Shown here piece by piece: positions 1 through 8,450 of a stretch of 64,000 bases of DNA. Every line of letters begins with the position of its first letter. The stretch's first letter is position 1. The translations under genes were made by a program, and so were the position numbers. This DNA is from Gammaproteobacteria bacterium (GTDB lineage: Bacteria; Pseudomonadota; Gammaproteobacteria; Steroidobacterales; Foliamicaceae). The notes beneath the pieces were generated by a model. That model did no database searches. It was not told the DNA's origin and saw only the letters and a program-made list of their open reading frames with translations. The stretch lies in NCBI GenBank assembly GCA_009838035.1, contig VXSK01000028.1, positions 124,001-188,000 of the forward strand, given 5' to 3'.

Positions 1-336
1 CTGCAGCAGATCGACCATTCGCTCTATGAGGCCGCCGAGATCGACGGCGCGGGCCCGTTCCAGAAGCTGACGAGAATCACCATCCCGTTGCTGGCCCCCA
101 CCATCGCGCTTTCCGGGTTCTTCGTGGTGATCAGTTCCATCCAGGCCTTCGACATGATCATGGCCATGACCACAGGCGGGCCCTCCCGGTCCACCTCAAC
201 CATGGTGCACTACCTGTACGCCGACGGCATCGCGAGCATGCGGATCGGATTCGGCTCCGCCATCGGCGTGGTCATCTTCTTCATCACCCTGGCGTTCTCT
301 GCGACCTACCGGAAGTTGAGCGGCCGATATGCCTGA
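1..336 (+). CDS. Carbohydrate ABC transporter permease (MalF/UgpA type), C-terminal part
   Basis: The reading frame is open from base 1, so the gene begins upstream of the window; 111 C-terminal residues are visible. It opens with the EAA loop typical of binding-protein-dependent permeases (EAAEIDGAGPFQKL, bases 28-69), which contacts the ATPase. Two hydrophobic segments follow. The protein would be one of two inner-membrane permeases of a CUT1-type sugar importer. It overlaps the next permease by 8 bases, so the two are translationally coupled. The likely ATPase (5814-6908) and binding protein (9679-10971) lie downstream. The family call is firm; the substrate is unknown. Confidence 0.9.
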   Translation: MQQIDHSLYEAAEIDGAGPFQKLTRITIPLLAPTIALSGFFVVISSIQAFDMIMAMTTGGPSRSTSTMVHYLYADGIASMRIGFGSAIGVVIFFITLAFSATYRKLSGRYA

Positions 337-1213
337 AGGGAATCCGATTACCGTCCGGGATTCCGCAGCGGCAGGGCGCGCACCGGGCCGGCGCGTCGAT
401 GTGGGCCGCGTGCTGGTCTATGCGGTGCTCTCCGTGTTCGCGCTGGTCGTGCTGGTGCCGCTGGTGGCGACCGTGCTCGGAGGCTTCAAGACGCTGGGGG
501 ACTTAAGGGTCAATCCGCTGGGCCTGCCCAGCGCCTGGGTCTGGAGCAATTACGGCGACATCCTGCTGAGCGCGGATTACTGGGTCATGCTCAGGAATTC
601 GCTGGTAGTGGCCTTCCTTGCGGTCGTGTTCACGATCCTGGTCGCGTCCATGGCCGCGTTCGCGTTTTCGCAACTGCGCTTCTTCGGCTCGAAGTTCCTG
701 CTCGGGTACGTGGTCATGGGCCTGATGTTTCCCACCGCAACGGCCATTCTTCCGCTCTTCATCCTCATTCGCGACCTGGGGCTCATGGACAGCCATATCG
801 GTCTGGTGCTGCCCAAGGTTGCCGGCGGCATTTCGGTGGCCGTGGTCCTGTTCGCCAATTACTTCAGGAACCTGCCCGGGGAGCTGTTCGACGCGGCCTT
901 CGTGGACGGTTGCGGCTACTTCCGGTTCTACTGGGAGATCGTATTGCCGCTGTCGGGGCCGATCATCGCAACCGTTGCGATCATAAACTTCGTGGCAAGC
1001 TGGAACACCTACTTTTTGCCGATGGTCCTTCTGAGCACTCCCGAACTCTTTACATGGCCGCTGGGCCTGATGGACTATACCGATGAGCGGGGATCGGACT
1101 GGCAGATGATCTGCGCCTTCGTGACGCTCACCATGCTGCCGATGATCGTTGTGTTCCTGGCCGCGCAGCGGCACGTCATCTCGGGCCTCACCTCAGGCGC
1201 CGTGAAATCGTGA
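329..1213 (+). CDS. Carbohydrate ABC transporter permease (MalG/UgpE type)
   Basis: This 294-residue protein has about six hydrophobic segments and an EAA-like cytoplasmic loop around residues 187-205 (DAAFVDGCGYFRFYWEIVLP), the ATPase docking site of CUT1 sugar permeases. Length is normal for MalG-like subunits. It overlaps the preceding permease gene by 8 bases and forms the second half of the membrane channel. Neighbouring rhamnose mutarotase and SDR genes suggest a deoxysugar or sugar-acid substrate, but this is inference. Confidence 0.93.
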   Translation: MPEGNPITVRDSAAAGRAPGRRVDVGRVLVYAVLSVFALVVLVPLVATVLGGFKTLGDLRVNPLGLPSAWVWSNYGDILLSADYWVMLRNSLVVAFLAVVFTILVASMAAFAFSQLRFFGSKFLLGYVVMGLMFPTATAILPLFILIRDLGLMDSHIGLVLPKVAGGISVAVVLFANYFRNLPGELFDAAFVDGCGYFRFYWEIVLPLSGPIIATVAIINFVASWNTYFLPMVLLSTPELFTWPLGLMDYTDERGSDWQMICAFVTLTMLPMIVVFLAAQRHVISGLTSGAVKS

Positions 1214-1259
1214 GGCGTTCGGTGCAACTGATCGTCTCAACCGTGGGCGGCCGTCCTGC

Positions 1260-1313
1260 TTGACAGGAGTCGGCCATACTCTTAAGTTGCTGCAAGTGAA
1301 CAGATATACTGTA
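1260..1313 (+). promoter_or_regulatory. Candidate promoter and operator half-site upstream of the SDR operon
   Basis: A perfect TTGACA hexamer lies at 1260-1265 in the 133-base gap before the SDR gene at 1347, but the sequence at -10 spacing is weak. A TACTGTAAA string at 1307-1315 matches one arm of the palindromes at 17207-17225 and 20149-20165 when those are read on the opposite strand. The second arm is not conserved here, so this is only a possible half-site. Confidence 0.3.
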
Positions 1314-1346
1314 AAAGTCGGCGCTGTAAGGAGCAGTTTCTGACGC

Positions 1347-2126
1347 ATGGCGGGCCAATACTCCACGGATCTATTCAGGCTCGATAACCGGGTGGCGCTG
1401 GTGACCGGCGCAGCCAGCGGCATGGGCCTGCGCGCCGCCTACGGGCTTGCCGACGCCGGCGCCCACGTCGTGGCCGCGGACGTGAATTCCGGCGGCCTGG
1501 ACGAGGCCGTGGCCGCAATGCGGGCCGAGGGTTACCGCGTGACCGGCGCAGTGGCCGACATTTCGGACCAGGAGCAGGTTGCTCAGATGGCGGAAACAGC
1601 CGAAAGCGTGTCCGGCCACGTGGATGTGCTCGTCAATTGCGCCGGTATAGGCGCACGCGGCGTGGCCAGGGACTATCCGCTGGAACTGTGGCGGAAGGTC
1701 ATACACATCAATACGCGCGGCAGCTTTCTGTGCGCCAGGGCGGTGGCGCCCGGGATGATTGCGCGGAGAAAGGGTTCGATCATCAATATCGCTTCCTGCG
1801 CCGCTGCCGTCGGATGGCCGGGCAGCGTGGGTTACCAGGTCAGCAAGGCGGGACTGGGTCAGATGTCCCGCAGCCTGGGAGTCGAGTGGGCGCCGTACAA
1901 CGTGCGGGTCAATTCGATTGCACCCGGATCCGTGGATACGCCGCAAAACCAGCAGGAAGAAGCGCGGGAGCCGGAGTATTTCGCGGAACGCCTGCGGCGA
2001 GTGCCGATGGGCCGCAGGGCGCAGCCGGAGGAGGTCGTGGGCGCGATACTCTTTCTTGCCTCGGACGCCAGCAGCATGGTGACCGGCAACCTGATAGCAA
2101 CGGATGGCGGCTACATCGCCAGTTGA
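1347..2126 (+). CDS. SDR family NAD(P)-dependent oxidoreductase
   Basis: This is a classical short-chain dehydrogenase of 259 residues. The nucleotide-binding TGAASGMG motif lies at about residues 20-27, NCAG follows, and the catalytic YxxxK is Y163/K167 (YQVSK). The C-terminus ends in the usual DGGY region. Upstream bases 1326-1332 (TAAGGAG) form a ribosome site with rather long spacing. A second SDR follows 33 bases later and shares the YQVSK stretch and much of its surroundings, so the pair may be an ancient duplication. Likely substrates are sugar acids or other secondary alcohols; the exact one cannot be read. Confidence 0.92.
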   Translation: MAGQYSTDLFRLDNRVALVTGAASGMGLRAAYGLADAGAHVVAADVNSGGLDEAVAAMRAEGYRVTGAVADISDQEQVAQMAETAESVSGHVDVLVNCAGIGARGVARDYPLELWRKVIHINTRGSFLCARAVAPGMIARRKGSIINIASCAAAVGWPGSVGYQVSKAGLGQMSRSLGVEWAPYNVRVNSIAPGSVDTPQNQQEEAREPEYFAERLRRVPMGRRAQPEEVVGAILFLASDASSMVTGNLIATDGGYIAS

Positions 2127-2159
2127 GGGAGTCGTGGCGAAGGTGCATGGGAAAGGGAC

Positions 2160-2939
2160 ATGAACGGCAGGTACAGGGCGCTTTTCGACTTTGGCGGCAA
2201 GACGGTCATCGTGACCGGCGCCGCGAGCGGACTGGGCAGGGAAATTTCCCTGGCCCTGGCGGACTTCGGCGCCGATCTGGTCATAGCGGACAGGAACGCC
2301 CCCGGCCTGCGCAAGGTTGCGGCGAAACTCGAGCCCGCGGCCGCCAGCGTTCTGCCCTGTCCCACGGACGTGTCCGTTCCCGAGCAGGTGGATGCCCTGG
2401 TGAGCGCCGCGCTGGGCGTGTCGGGGCGCATCGACGCGCTGATTCACTGCGCGGGTATAGGCGGACGGTCGCCCGCCGTGAGCTATCCGATGGAGCTTTG
2501 GGACGAGGTGATCAGCGTGAACGCCGGCGGAACCTTTCTCTGCACCCAGGCGGTTGGACGGGTGATGCTGGAGCAGGAAAACGGCGGCGCCATCGTCAAT
2601 CTTTCATCGATCGGGGGTATGGTGGGCAAGCCGGGTAGCGTCGGCTACCAGGTGAGCAAGGCCATGGAAATTCAGATCGCCAAGAGCCTGGGCGTGGAGT
2701 GGGGGCCGCACGGCGTGCGGGTCAATTCCATCGCGCCCGGGCTGTTCATGACGGAGACCATTCGGGCCGAGACCGAGAAGGAGCCGGATGTCAACGCGGA
2801 CTTCATGAAGATGCTGCCCCGGGGACGCGCGGGCGAATTGCACGAGATCGTGGGCGCGGCGCTGTTTCTCGCTTCGGATGCGGGAAGCTACGTGACTGGA
2901 GCGGTGATTCCAGTGGACGGCGGAGCGCTTGCGTGGTAG
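2160..2939 (+). CDS. SDR family NAD(P)-dependent oxidoreductase
   Basis: This second classical SDR (259 residues) has TGAASGLG at about residues 19-26, the NNAG-equivalent HCAG, catalytic Y163/K167 in YQVSK, and a C-terminal DGG turn. It is the same length as the upstream SDR and visibly similar to it. The ribosome site is the purine run just before the ATG. It is 7 bases from the following hydroxyacid dehydrogenase, so the genes are probably co-transcribed. Substrate unknown. Confidence 0.92.
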   Translation: MNGRYRALFDFGGKTVIVTGAASGLGREISLALADFGADLVIADRNAPGLRKVAAKLEPAAASVLPCPTDVSVPEQVDALVSAALGVSGRIDALIHCAGIGGRSPAVSYPMELWDEVISVNAGGTFLCTQAVGRVMLEQENGGAIVNLSSIGGMVGKPGSVGYQVSKAMEIQIAKSLGVEWGPHGVRVNSIAPGLFMTETIRAETEKEPDVNADFMKMLPRGRAGELHEIVGAALFLASDAGSYVTGAVIPVDGGALAW

Positions 2940-2946
2940 GAACAGG

Positions 2947-3978
2947 ATGACAGCGATCCTGCTGGGTTGGCAGAAGGCTGCGGAGCAGCTGGAGTGGATC
3001 CGCACGCTGGCTCCGTCCGGCTGCGAATTCCTGGTGCCCGAACATTCACCGGACCAGGGCGACTATGACGCGGACCCGGCGGAACTGGTCCGCCTGGGCC
3101 GCGAGGCTGAAATCATCGTCGGCTGGAACTTTCCCCGCCAGGTCTTCGTTGAAGCCCGCAAGCTGAAGCTGGTTTCGTCCGCCCATACCGGTTACGACCG
3201 CTACGATCTGGCGCTGTTTCTCAAACGCGGAGTGACGCTCGCCAACGCCGGCGGCGTCAATTCCGTGGCGGTGGCCGAGCACGCCATGGCGCTGCTGCTG
3301 GCGCTCGCCAAACGAATCGCGGAGCACGACCGGTCGGTGCGGCGCGTCGACTGGGTCGATCTGACGCCGGAAACGGCCAGCGTCCAGCTTGCCGGGAAGG
3401 TCGCCGCGATCGTCGGTTTGGGGCGTATCGGGACACTTATTGCCGCAAGGTGCCGCGCCTTCGGGATGAAGACCGTCGGCGTCAGGCGCGATGTTTCCCG
3501 GCAGGTGGACGCCGTGGACGAACTCGTGGGCGCCGACAGGCTCAATTCCGTACTGGAAGCGGCCGATGCCGTAATCCTGGCTCTGCCCCTCACTCCCCGG
3601 ACCCGCGGGTTGATGGGGCATGAGCAGTTTGCGGTCCTGAAGCCCGGCGCCCTGCTGGTGAACGTGGGCCGCGGCATGGTGGTCAACGAGTCGGCGGTCC
3701 ACCAGGCCCTGACCCGGGGCGACCTGGGCGGTTTTGCCGCCGACGTGTGGTGGGACTATGCCGACGCATCTCCCGCGGGCTATCACTACAACGTTCCTTC
3801 GCGGCTGGCGGTGCACCGGCTGCCGCGCGTGGTGGGCACCCCCGACATGGCCTCGAACGTGCTGGGAATGCGTGAGCGCATGATTGAATTCGCCATGGAA
3901 AACGTGCGCGAATTTCTTGCCGGAAAGACGCCCGCGCGCACGGTGGACCTGCGGAATGCCATCGGGCCGGGCGCCTGA
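2947..3978 (+). CDS. D-isomer-specific 2-hydroxyacid dehydrogenase family protein, atypical active site
   Basis: This 343-residue protein has the Rossmann motif GLGRIG (residues 157-162) and the NVGRG segment of D-2-hydroxyacid dehydrogenases (NAD-dependent reduction of 2-ketoacids). In this family a catalytic His sits in a TPHxAG-like stretch near the C-terminus; here the corresponding stretch reads GTPDMASN, with D300 where His is expected. The usual Glu before it is not evident either (DVWWDYADA). The ATG at 2947 is chosen over an upstream TTG because it restores a normal N-terminus. The fold is secure, but normal dehydrogenase activity is uncertain. Confidence 0.85.
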   Translation: MTAILLGWQKAAEQLEWIRTLAPSGCEFLVPEHSPDQGDYDADPAELVRLGREAEIIVGWNFPRQVFVEARKLKLVSSAHTGYDRYDLALFLKRGVTLANAGGVNSVAVAEHAMALLLALAKRIAEHDRSVRRVDWVDLTPETASVQLAGKVAAIVGLGRIGTLIAARCRAFGMKTVGVRRDVSRQVDAVDELVGADRLNSVLEAADAVILALPLTPRTRGLMGHEQFAVLKPGALLVNVGRGMVVNESAVHQALTRGDLGGFAADVWWDYADASPAGYHYNVPSRLAVHRLPRVVGTPDMASNVLGMRERMIEFAMENVREFLAGKTPARTVDLRNAIGPGA

Positions 3979-3981
3979 AAT

Positions 3982-4989
3982 ATGGGGGACCGGGCGTTGA
4001 CGGGGGCCACCGGTCACGCATCGGTCGATCCCGCGTTCTTCCGCAGAGTCGTCGGCAGTTTCGCCACGGGCGTCACGATTGTCACGACCCTGGATTCGCA
4101 AGGGTGTCTGCACGGCCTGACGGCCAACAGCTTCACCTCGGTATCGCTGGCGCCGCCGCTGGTGCTGGTTTGTGTTGAGCGCCGGTCGAGAAGCCTGGCC
4201 GCGCTCAGGCAAAGCGAGGTGTTTGCCGTGAATATCGCCAGCGAAGCGCAAAGGGAGCTGTCGATACGCTTCGCAACCAACGCCGCGGACAAGTTCGATA
4301 GCGTTCAGACCCAACGCGCGGCCACGGGCGCGCCCATCTTCGCCGATTCGGTCGCGTGGCTGGATTGCAGGCTCAGCGACATCGTGGCCGCCGGTGATCA
4401 TGACGTGGTGATCGGCAAGGTGGTGGATATGGCCGAGGGCTCCGCGTTGCCGCTGGGCTATTTCCGCGGCGGTTTCTTCAATGTTTCGGACGAGCAGAGC
4501 GCGTCCCAGACGCGCGGGCAGACCGTATTCAGCGTGATCGTGGACCACGGCGGCCGCGTTCTGCTGTGCCGTGCCGGGGAGGGCGGCAAGTGGTCGTTTC
4601 CCGAGGCGCCGGGCGATGCGGGCGGGCTGCCCCTCGGGGGTCTGCGCGAACGGCTGGCCGAAGCAGGCGCCCCCACGACCATCAGTTTCCTGTATTCCGT
4701 TGACGAAATACGGCACCGGGAATGCACGCTGCTGTTGTACCGCGGCGAGCTGTCGGCAAAGCCGGACCTGGCGGACCGGGAAAACTGGAGGTTTTTCGAC
4801 GCTGGCGCGACGCCGTGGGAGGACCTGCTGGACTACCAGACCCGGATGACGCTGAAACGATATTTCCAGGAGCGCTCGCAGGGCCGGTTCGGCCTTTTCG
4901 CCGAGACCGGAGAAGGAGGCCATATCGCGCCCATCGTCGACAACCTGCGTTCGTACTCGAAGGAGGACGCGGAACGTCAGTTGGGCTGA
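3982..4989 (+). CDS. Flavin reductase domain fused to a degenerate Nudix-like domain
   Basis: Residues about 15-170 match the flavin reductase (HpaC/RutF-like) fold, including the FATGVTIVTT start and TANSFTSVSLAPPLVLV stretch; such proteins supply FMNH2 or FADH2 to monooxygenases. Residues about 178-305 look like a Nudix hydrolase fold (VFSVIVDHGGRVLLCRAGEG start), but the Nudix box is damaged: LRERLAEAG stands where RExxEExG is expected, so pyrophosphatase activity is doubtful. It lies 3 bases after the hydroxyacid dehydrogenase. A possible client is the HpaB-like enzyme at 48620-50089, far away. Confidence 0.8.
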   Translation: MGDRALTGATGHASVDPAFFRRVVGSFATGVTIVTTLDSQGCLHGLTANSFTSVSLAPPLVLVCVERRSRSLAALRQSEVFAVNIASEAQRELSIRFATNAADKFDSVQTQRAATGAPIFADSVAWLDCRLSDIVAAGDHDVVIGKVVDMAEGSALPLGYFRGGFFNVSDEQSASQTRGQTVFSVIVDHGGRVLLCRAGEGGKWSFPEAPGDAGGLPLGGLRERLAEAGAPTTISFLYSVDEIRHRECTLLLYRGELSAKPDLADRENWRFFDAGATPWEDLLDYQTRMTLKRYFQERSQGRFGLFAETGEGGHIAPIVDNLRSYSKEDAERQLG

Positions 4990-5007
4990 CGGAGGAACCC
5001 CACGGCG

Positions 5008-5781
5008 ATGTATACGGACGTGATAACGCCGAACACGGGCGTTCCGATGGCGGAGCGGCCGCGACTGGGTTTCCTGTATCCACGCGGCGGAAGCGCCTTC
5101 GAGTACTACCACTTCGCGGAATATTTCAACCACAACCTGTTGTGCTACCTGATCGGCGGCATGCATGCCTACGGAGGCGACAAGACCCACTATCCCGATC
5201 CCCTCTACGCGATCGGATCGATCGAGAACCTGAGTTACCCGACGCGTTCGATGAAGCCCCTGCGCGTTCATGCAGCGGTCTGGGCCACAACCAGCGCCAG
5301 CTTTATCGGCGGGATGCAGTGGTCGAAAGACCAGGCTGCCGGGCTTGCCGAGATCCTGGGCGCTCCGGTCAGCAGTACCGCGCTGGCCTATGCCGCGGCC
5401 ATCCGGGCCCTGGGCATACGCCGTGTGGCGGTTCTCGCCAGCTATCCGGCGGAAGTCACCGAAGCCTTTCGTGGTTTTCTGGGCGAAGCCGGGATCGCGG
5501 TGGGCGACGCCATTCACCTGAACACGGAAAGAGGGGAGGACGCTTTCGACCTTGGGCCGGACCTGCTGATTGAAAAGGCGCTGTCGATGGACTGCTCCGG
5601 CGCCGAGGCCCTGCTGATACCGGATACGGCCATGGCGGCCTTCGAGGTCATGCGCCGGCTGGAGGCCGAACTCGATCTGCCCGTACTCACGGCCAATCAG
5701 GTCACAATATGGGAAGCGATCAGGCTGGCCGGGGCCCGCGTGCGGACCGCCGACTACGGTCGGCTGTTCGCGCTGACCTGA
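5008..5781 (+). CDS. Asp/Glu racemase superfamily protein (maleate isomerase/arylmalonate decarboxylase-like), both Cys absent
   Basis: This 257-residue protein has the two-lobed pattern of the Asp/Glu racemase superfamily. Where maleate isomerases carry their first catalytic Cys in an ACTSGSF-like motif, it has ATTSASF (T94); where the second Cys sits in an IPCTA-like motif it has IPDTAM (D206). Normal cysteine chemistry therefore looks impossible, and a binding or altered catalytic role is possible. It follows the flavin reductase by 18 bases in the same direction. Two other family members occur at 18222 and 50097. Confidence 0.75.
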   Translation: MYTDVITPNTGVPMAERPRLGFLYPRGGSAFEYYHFAEYFNHNLLCYLIGGMHAYGGDKTHYPDPLYAIGSIENLSYPTRSMKPLRVHAAVWATTSASFIGGMQWSKDQAAGLAEILGAPVSSTALAYAAAIRALGIRRVAVLASYPAEVTEAFRGFLGEAGIAVGDAIHLNTERGEDAFDLGPDLLIEKALSMDCSGAEALLIPDTAMAAFEVMRRLEAELDLPVLTANQVTIWEAIRLAGARVRTADYGRLFALT

Positions 5782-5813
5782 GTGCTTTCAAGACACATGA
5801 AAGAGGGACCCGA

Positions 5814-6908
5814 TTGGCCAGTCTGACGCTGAAGAACGTCTGCAAGTCCTATGATGATGTTGAAGTCATCCGGGACGTTACCGTGTCGGTGCCCAGGGGC
5901 ACGTTTCTGGTGCTTGTGGGACCATCCGGTTGCGGCAAGTCCACACTGCTGCGGATGATTGCCGGGCTGGAACCGGTAACCGGCGGCGAAATCAGCATCA
6001 ATGACCGGGTCGTCAACGATGTTCCGCCCAAGGAGCGGGACGTCGCGATGGTATTCCAGTCGTACGCGCTGTACCCGCACCTCAGCGTGGCGGAAAACAT
6101 GGCCTTTTCGCTCAGGATGCGGCGCGCCGGGCGGCAGGAGATTGACGAGAAAGTGGGGCGGGCCGCCGAACTGCTCGGCCTTTCCGATTACCTCGACCGG
6201 TTGCCGCGGCAATTGTCCGGAGGGCAGTGCCAACGGGTGGCCATGGGCCGGGCGATCGTGCGTAATCCGGCGATTTTCCTGTTCGACGAGCCGCTTTCCA
6301 ATCTGGACGCCAAGTTGCGCGGTCAGATGAGGACGGAATTGCGCGAGCTGCACCGCGAGATCGGCAACACGACGGTTTATGTAACGCATGATCAACTGGA
6401 AGCCATGACCATGGCCGACCGGATCCTGGTGCTCAACGAAGGCCGCACGGAGCAGATCGGGGAGCCGATGGAACTCTATGACCGGCCCGCCAACCTGTTC
6501 GTCGCCCAATTCATCGGCACGCAGGGAATGAATATATTCGAAGGCCGAATCGACGGTAACTGCTTCGTGTCCGGCGCCAACGGCAGGATCCCGCTTCCGG
6601 CCTGGGCCGATCGGCACAGCGGCCGGGAGGTCATGCTGGGTATCCGGCCGAAGCATTTCGAGTTCGTCGACGATGGCGGCGAAGGGATCGGCGCCACGGT
6701 GGCGGGCGCCGAAATCACCGGGGCCGAGGTCTTCCTGGATCTGCGGTTCGGCGGACAAACGTTCAACGCGAGCTATCGGGACCCGCTGCCCGGGACTGTC
6801 GGATCGTCAATGTCGCGAAGCTCCGCAAGGTTCAGGCGCGGCGATCGGATCCATGTGGCGCCCCGGCGGATCCACCTGTTCGACGCCGCCACCGGCAACA
6901 GGATCTAG
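5814..6908 (+). CDS. Sugar ABC transporter ATP-binding protein (UgpC/MsmK type)
   Basis: This is the ATPase of a CUT1 importer: Walker A GPSGCGKST at residues 36-44, signature LSGGQ from residue 134, Walker B FLFDEP, the switch histidine in YVTHDQLEAM, and a C-terminal OB-type regulatory domain. The start is TTG at 5814, preceded by AAGAGGGA at 5801-5808; no ATG fits. The resulting 364 residues are normal for the family. It probably powers the permeases at 1-1213. Downstream is a rhamnose mutarotase, hinting at a deoxysugar substrate. Confidence 0.92.
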   Translation: MASLTLKNVCKSYDDVEVIRDVTVSVPRGTFLVLVGPSGCGKSTLLRMIAGLEPVTGGEISINDRVVNDVPPKERDVAMVFQSYALYPHLSVAENMAFSLRMRRAGRQEIDEKVGRAAELLGLSDYLDRLPRQLSGGQCQRVAMGRAIVRNPAIFLFDEPLSNLDAKLRGQMRTELRELHREIGNTTVYVTHDQLEAMTMADRILVLNEGRTEQIGEPMELYDRPANLFVAQFIGTQGMNIFEGRIDGNCFVSGANGRIPLPAWADRHSGREVMLGIRPKHFEFVDDGGEGIGATVAGAEITGAEVFLDLRFGGQTFNASYRDPLPGTVGSSMSRSSARFRRGDRIHVAPRRIHLFDAATGNRI

Positions 6909-6939
6909 CCACGAGACTGGTGTTTGGAGGAAGCGCAAC

Positions 6940-7269
6940 ATGCAGCGAATGGGATGGATCATCCGCATACGGCCGGAGAAAATCGCCGAGTACAAGGCGC
7001 TTCACGCCAACGCCTGGCCCGGGGTGCTGGAGAAGATCCGGCAATGCAACATTCGCAACTACAGCATCTTCCTGCGCGAACCGGAAAACCTGCTGTTCGG
7101 GTACTTCGAGTATCACGGGAACGATTTCGAGGCGGACATGGCCAGAATGGACCGCGACGAGGAAACCCGGCGCTGGTGGAAACTCACCGATCCCTGCCAG
7201 GAAGGGCTGGAAACCCGCGCGGAAGGCGAGTGGTGGGCGGCCATGGAGGAGGTATTCCACTGTGATTGA
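6940..7269 (+). CDS. rhaM: L-rhamnose mutarotase
   Basis: This 109-residue protein interconverts the alpha and beta anomers of L-rhamnose or a related sugar in the cytoplasm. H22 in LHANAWPGV, the FGYFEY strand and the RRWWKLTDP segment are the family hallmarks, and length matches. GGAGG at 6926-6930 precedes the ATG. Its position right after the sugar ABC ATPase supports uptake of L-rhamnose, L-fucose or a similar sugar. No rhamnose isomerase is visible, so a non-phosphorylating route is more likely. Confidence 0.9.
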   Translation: MQRMGWIIRIRPEKIAEYKALHANAWPGVLEKIRQCNIRNYSIFLREPENLLFGYFEYHGNDFEADMARMDRDEETRRWWKLTDPCQEGLETRAEGEWWAAMEEVFHCD

Positions 7270-7319
7270 GGCCGCATCCCCGGCGCCGGCAGACCGACGC
7301 AACAGAGCGGCGGCGCATC

Positions 7320-8450
7320 GTGCTGACAGGCCCTGACGTGCTCGCGGACTTGCTCAAGCAGGACGTCGCCTCCGCTTCGGAGGGGTTCGATTTCTATTCC
7401 GACAATGCTGCCGGCGTCCACCCGCGGATCCTGGAGGCCCTGGTCGCCTGCAACCGGGGCTTCGTGCCGCCGTACGGAATGGAACGGTTTACGCGGCGCA
7501 TCGATTCCGCGTTTTCAGAAGTATTCGAACGCGAGTGTTTCGTGTTCCCGGTACCGACCGGTACCGCGGCGAACGGCCTCGCCCTGGGCGCGTTGGCGCC
7601 GCCGCACGGATTGATCTTCGCGCACCGCAATGCGCATATCGTCACCACGGAATGCGGCGCCCCGGAGTTTTTCACACTGGGGGCCCGGCTGGCGTTGCTT
7701 GAGGGCCCGCACAACAAGCTGGCGGCATCCACGTTCGAGTCCGCGCTGCATGGCCACGCCCGGCGCACCGTGCATCAGCTCCTGCCGGCGGCGGTCAGCC
7801 TTACGCAGGCCACGGAACGCGGCACCGTATATGCGCTTGAGGAAATCGCGGCGATCAGCGGCCTGGCGCATGCGGCCGGATTGAAGGTCCACATGGATGG
7901 CGCGCGGTTCGCCAACGCCATGGTGAGCCTGGATGCCACGCCGGCGGAAATGTCCTGGAAGGCGGGTGTGGATGCGGTGTCGTTCGGGGCGACCAAGAAC
8001 GGCACGATGAATGCGGACGCGGTCGTGCTGTTCGACGCGGAACTGGCGGAAAAGGCGCGGTTCATACACAAGCGCGCCGGCTTCCTGCACTCGAAGATGC
8101 GCTTCATGTCGGCACAGTTGCTGGCCTACCTGGAAGACGGCTTGTGGGTCGCCAATGCGCGGGCCGCGAACGCCAACGCGGAGCGGCTGGCGGCGGCCCT
8201 GGCATCGGTAAAGGGCGTCGAACTGAACGATCCGGTACAGGCGAACGAGCTTTTTCCTCGCCTGCCTGCAGATTTCCAGCGCCGATTGAAGTCCGAGGGC
8301 ATTCACTTGCGCGATTGGCCCGACGCCAAGGGCGATCTGTTCCGCATCGTGACGTCCTATTGCGACGGAGAAGCCCGAATCGGCGCGTTCGAGAAGGTTT
8401 GCCGGGAATTCGGCGGTGGCGAAGCGAACGCAACCCGTAGCGGCGGATGA
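7320..8450 (+). CDS. Low-specificity threonine aldolase / beta-eliminating lyase family
   Basis: A PLP-dependent fold-type I enzyme of about 376 residues, related to L-threonine aldolase (threonine to glycine and acetaldehyde) and other beta-eliminating lyases. The N-terminal FYSDNAAGVHPRILEAL, the HMDGARFANA stretch and the Schiff-base lysine K226 (FGATKNG) are visible. The start is uncertain: GTG at 7320 or 7338, or an upstream ATG at 7266 that would add a poorly conserved leader. The stop overlaps the next gene by 4 bases. Confidence 0.85.
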   Translation: MLTGPDVLADLLKQDVASASEGFDFYSDNAAGVHPRILEALVACNRGFVPPYGMERFTRRIDSAFSEVFERECFVFPVPTGTAANGLALGALAPPHGLIFAHRNAHIVTTECGAPEFFTLGARLALLEGPHNKLAASTFESALHGHARRTVHQLLPAAVSLTQATERGTVYALEEIAAISGLAHAAGLKVHMDGARFANAMVSLDATPAEMSWKAGVDAVSFGATKNGTMNADAVVLFDAELAEKARFIHKRAGFLHSKMRFMSAQLLAYLEDGLWVANARAANANAERLAAALASVKGVELNDPVQANELFPRLPADFQRRLKSEGIHLRDWPDAKGDLFRIVTSYCDGEARIGAFEKVCREFGGGEANATRSGG

